A program made the position numbers and the translations under genes. From Lachnospiraceae bacterium (GTDB taxonomy: Bacteria > Bacillota > Clostridia > Lachnospirales > Lachnospiraceae): a stretch of 5,534 nt of DNA. Where the stretch lies: the NCBI GenBank assembly GCA_017476305.1, contig JAFVAA010000249.1, positions 1 through 5,534 on the forward strand, read 5' to 3'. Below, one piece after another: positions 4,340 through 5,534 of this stretch. The notes beneath the pieces were generated by a model that was not told the DNA's origin, searched no databases, and saw only the letters and a list, made by a program, of their open reading frames with translations. Each line of letters opens with the position of its first letter. The stretch's first letter is position 1.

Positions 4340-4855
4340 ATGATACTGACAGGGCATGAAGATTTAAGGGTCGTAAAGACAATCGAAGGGATCAAGAAGG
4401 CGTTTGAAGAGCTGATCTGTGAAAAGGATTATGAAAAAATCACCGTCAAGGAGCTTTCCGACAGGGCAAGAATCAATAAAAAGACCTTTTACACCTATTA
4501 TGAAACATTAGACGCGCTGCTTGCGGAAATGCAGGTGGAACTATCCGCAGGATTTTTGGAGCGGGTAAAGGACTATTCCTTGCCGGATGATTTGGATATA
4601 GTAAATCGGGAGTTTTTCCTCTTTTCGGCAGAGCAGGGATTGGCATACGAAAAGATCACCTGCGGCGGAACATATAGAGCCATACGAGATGAGATGACAG
4701 ATCAAGTCAACGATGAGAGCTGGAGCAAATCAAAGAAATACAAGAAGCTGACTTTCTATGAAAAACGAATGCTGATGGAGTTTATCAACAATGCGGTGCT
4801 GGTCTCTTACAGACTTTGGGTGGAGAACGGAAAGAAATGCCGCTTGAGGACGTGA
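4340..4855 (+). CDS. TetR/AcrR-family transcriptional regulator, frameshifted near its C-terminus
   Basis: The open frame encodes 171 residues. Residues 9-54 are the TetR DNA-binding domain: LRVVKTIEGIKKAFEELICEK is helix 1, and KITVKELSDRARINKKTFYTYY (33-54) is the HTH, with the hallmark TFYxYY. The rest is a helical ligand-binding domain with no specific match recalled. The ATG at 4340 is used because AGATGAGG (4325-4332) is 7 bases upstream; a GTG at 4334 is too close to it. After WVENGKK (~residue 166) the frame gives CRLRT and stops. The -1 frame from 4837 continues as MPLEDVINMTNRIVLGGVNG with a typical TetR C-terminus, for a total of about 189 residues. One A is probably missing from the AAAGAAAT run. 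This may weaken dimerisation or ligand binding. It probably controls the downstream aldo/keto reductase and its own promoter. Confidence 0.85.
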   Translation: MILTGHEDLRVVKTIEGIKKAFEELICEKDYEKITVKELSDRARINKKTFYTYYETLDALLAEMQVELSAGFLERVKDYSLPDDLDIVNREFFLFSAEQGLAYEKITCGGTYRAIRDEMTDQVNDESWSKSKKYKKLTFYEKRMLMEFINNAVLVSYRLWVENGKKCRLRT

Positions 4856-4908
4856 TCAATATGACAAACCGCATCGTTCTCGGCGGCGTAAACGGATTTT
4901 TTAAGTGA
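4837..4908 (+). other. Out-of-frame C-terminal tail of the TetR-family gene
   Basis: From the ATG at 4837, 23 codons run to the TGA at 4906-4908, ending in MTNRIVLGGVNGFFK, which looks like the natural end of the TetR protein. It is displaced by -1 from the main frame and has no ribosome binding site. The TGA overlaps the ribosome binding site of the aldo/keto reductase, the spacing expected in an intact operon. Confidence 0.75.
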
Positions 4909-4919
4909 GGTGACTATCT

Positions 4920-5534
4920 TTGAAAACAAGGATGTTACGGGACATCGAAGAATCGGAAGTGGGCATGGGCTGCATGGCCTTCTCCCACGGGTACGGAAAA
5001 ATCCCGGAAGAACAATACAGCATAGAGGCGATCAGAAATGCCTATGAGCATGGCTGCACTTTCTTTGACACGGCGGAGGTGTACAGCCCGAATCTGTCCG
5101 GCATTGGACATAATGAGCTGATCGTCGGAAAGGCACTTAAGAATGTGCGGGCCGATGTGGTAATAGCCACAAAGCTGATGATGCACGGGTTTGGCTTTGG
5201 CAGCGTTTATAAGACGATTCGCTCTCATCTGGAAGGATCACTCGACAGGCTTCAGACAGATTATGTGGATATCTATTATCTGCATAGAATGAACAGTACT
5301 CCTGTGGAAAAGGTAGCAGAGGCGATGGGAAGACTGATTGATGAAGGTCTGATCCGCGGTTGGGGGCTTTCTCAGGTGGACGTGGACATCATTGACCGGG
5401 CACAGCAGGTTACACCGCTTGCAGCAATTCAGAACATCTACTCGATGGTGGAGCGGGACTCCGAGGCGGAGATCATTCCGTACTGCATGGAGAATAATAT
5501 CGGTTTTGTACCGTTTTCGCCGATTGCCAGCGGA
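4920..5534 (+). CDS. Aldo/keto reductase, 5' part (runs off the window)
   Basis: An NADPH-dependent TIM-barrel oxidoreductase that reduces aldehydes or ketones to alcohols; the substrate cannot be told from the sequence. The 205 visible residues cover about two thirds of the usual ~320. The start is TTG at 4920 with GAGGTGA (4907-4913) 6 bases upstream, which fits the family's N-terminus (MKTRMLRDIEESEVGMGCMAFSHGYG). The full catalytic tetrad is visible: D50 and Y55 in FFDTAEVY, K85 in IATKL, and H122 in YYLHRM. Family signatures GLIRGWGLSQ and GFVPFSPIASG are also present, the last at the window edge. The closest flavour is the YakC/AKR13-like group (recognition only). It follows the displaced TetR stop by 11 bases and is probably co-transcribed with and controlled by that regulator. 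No frame damage is seen. Confidence 0.93.
   Translation, partial: MKTRMLRDIEESEVGMGCMAFSHGYGKIPEEQYSIEAIRNAYEHGCTFFDTAEVYSPNLSGIGHNELIVGKALKNVRADVVIATKLMMHGFGFGSVYKTIRSHLEGSLDRLQTDYVDIYYLHRMNSTPVEKVAEAMGRLIDEGLIRGWGLSQVDVDIIDRAQQVTPLAAIQNIYSMVERDSEAEIIPYCMENNIGFVPFSPIASG

Noticed and set aside
4826..4840. Programmed -1 frameshift in the TetR-family gene
   Set aside because: AAAGAAAT is not a strong slippery heptamer and no clear stimulatory hairpin follows. A simple one-base loss explains it better.
4935..5228. Minus-strand open frame inside the aldo/keto reductase
   Set aside because: The + strand frame carries a complete catalytic tetrad and family signatures across the same bases.

Overview
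The window looks like accessory DNA from a gut-type Clostridia bacterium (Lachnospiraceae-like). This is inferred from strong AGGAGG ribosome binding sites, some GTG/TTG starts, and gene families common in that group. No rRNA or other taxonomic marker is present. All supported genes lie on the + strand, and several are broken, so the region reads as a mosaic of decayed modules.

Left part (1-1650). After an uncertain leader come a small DUF6061-like protein (248-478), a small Cro/CI-type HTH regulator (602-817) and the first third of a type I restriction-modification methyltransferase subunit, hsdM (864-1553). hsdM stops making sense exactly where its SAM-binding motif I should begin. No specificity (hsdS) or restriction (hsdR) gene follows. 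Instead there are three copies of AGGGGGTGCA spaced exactly 20 bp apart, which look like the remnant of a mobile-element end or a protein-binding array.

Middle part (1650-3731). A complete redox-flavoured cluster holds a two-domain SnoaL-like protein (1786-2556), an Rrf2-family repressor of the YwnA type (2614-3054), a terminator-like hairpin, and a flavin split-barrel protein fused to a 2x[4Fe-4S] ferredoxin domain (3111-3731). The SnoaL and Rrf2 genes each have a sigma-A type promoter. In both, the same 19-bp dyad (TGTAACYATTGAMATTACA) covers the -35 box in identical register. This strongly suggests that the Rrf2 protein controls its own gene and the SnoaL gene. The SnoaL transcript would also start with a strong hairpin.

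Right part (3712-5534). The C-terminal five helices of a MATE efflux transporter are joined directly to the end of the flavin/ferredoxin gene, so the 5' half of the MATE gene is missing. A TetR-family regulator follows, with a strong promoter inside the MATE remnant. Its last ~23 codons are displaced by one base in an A-rich run. An aldo/keto reductase (from 4920) starts 11 bases after the displaced TetR stop and runs off the right edge. The TetR and aldo/keto reductase genes probably form one operon.

The most interesting signals are the duplicated Rrf2-type operator/promoter module with its extra hairpin, and the 20-bp-phased repeat at the hsdM break. No clearly new multi-gene system is demonstrated.
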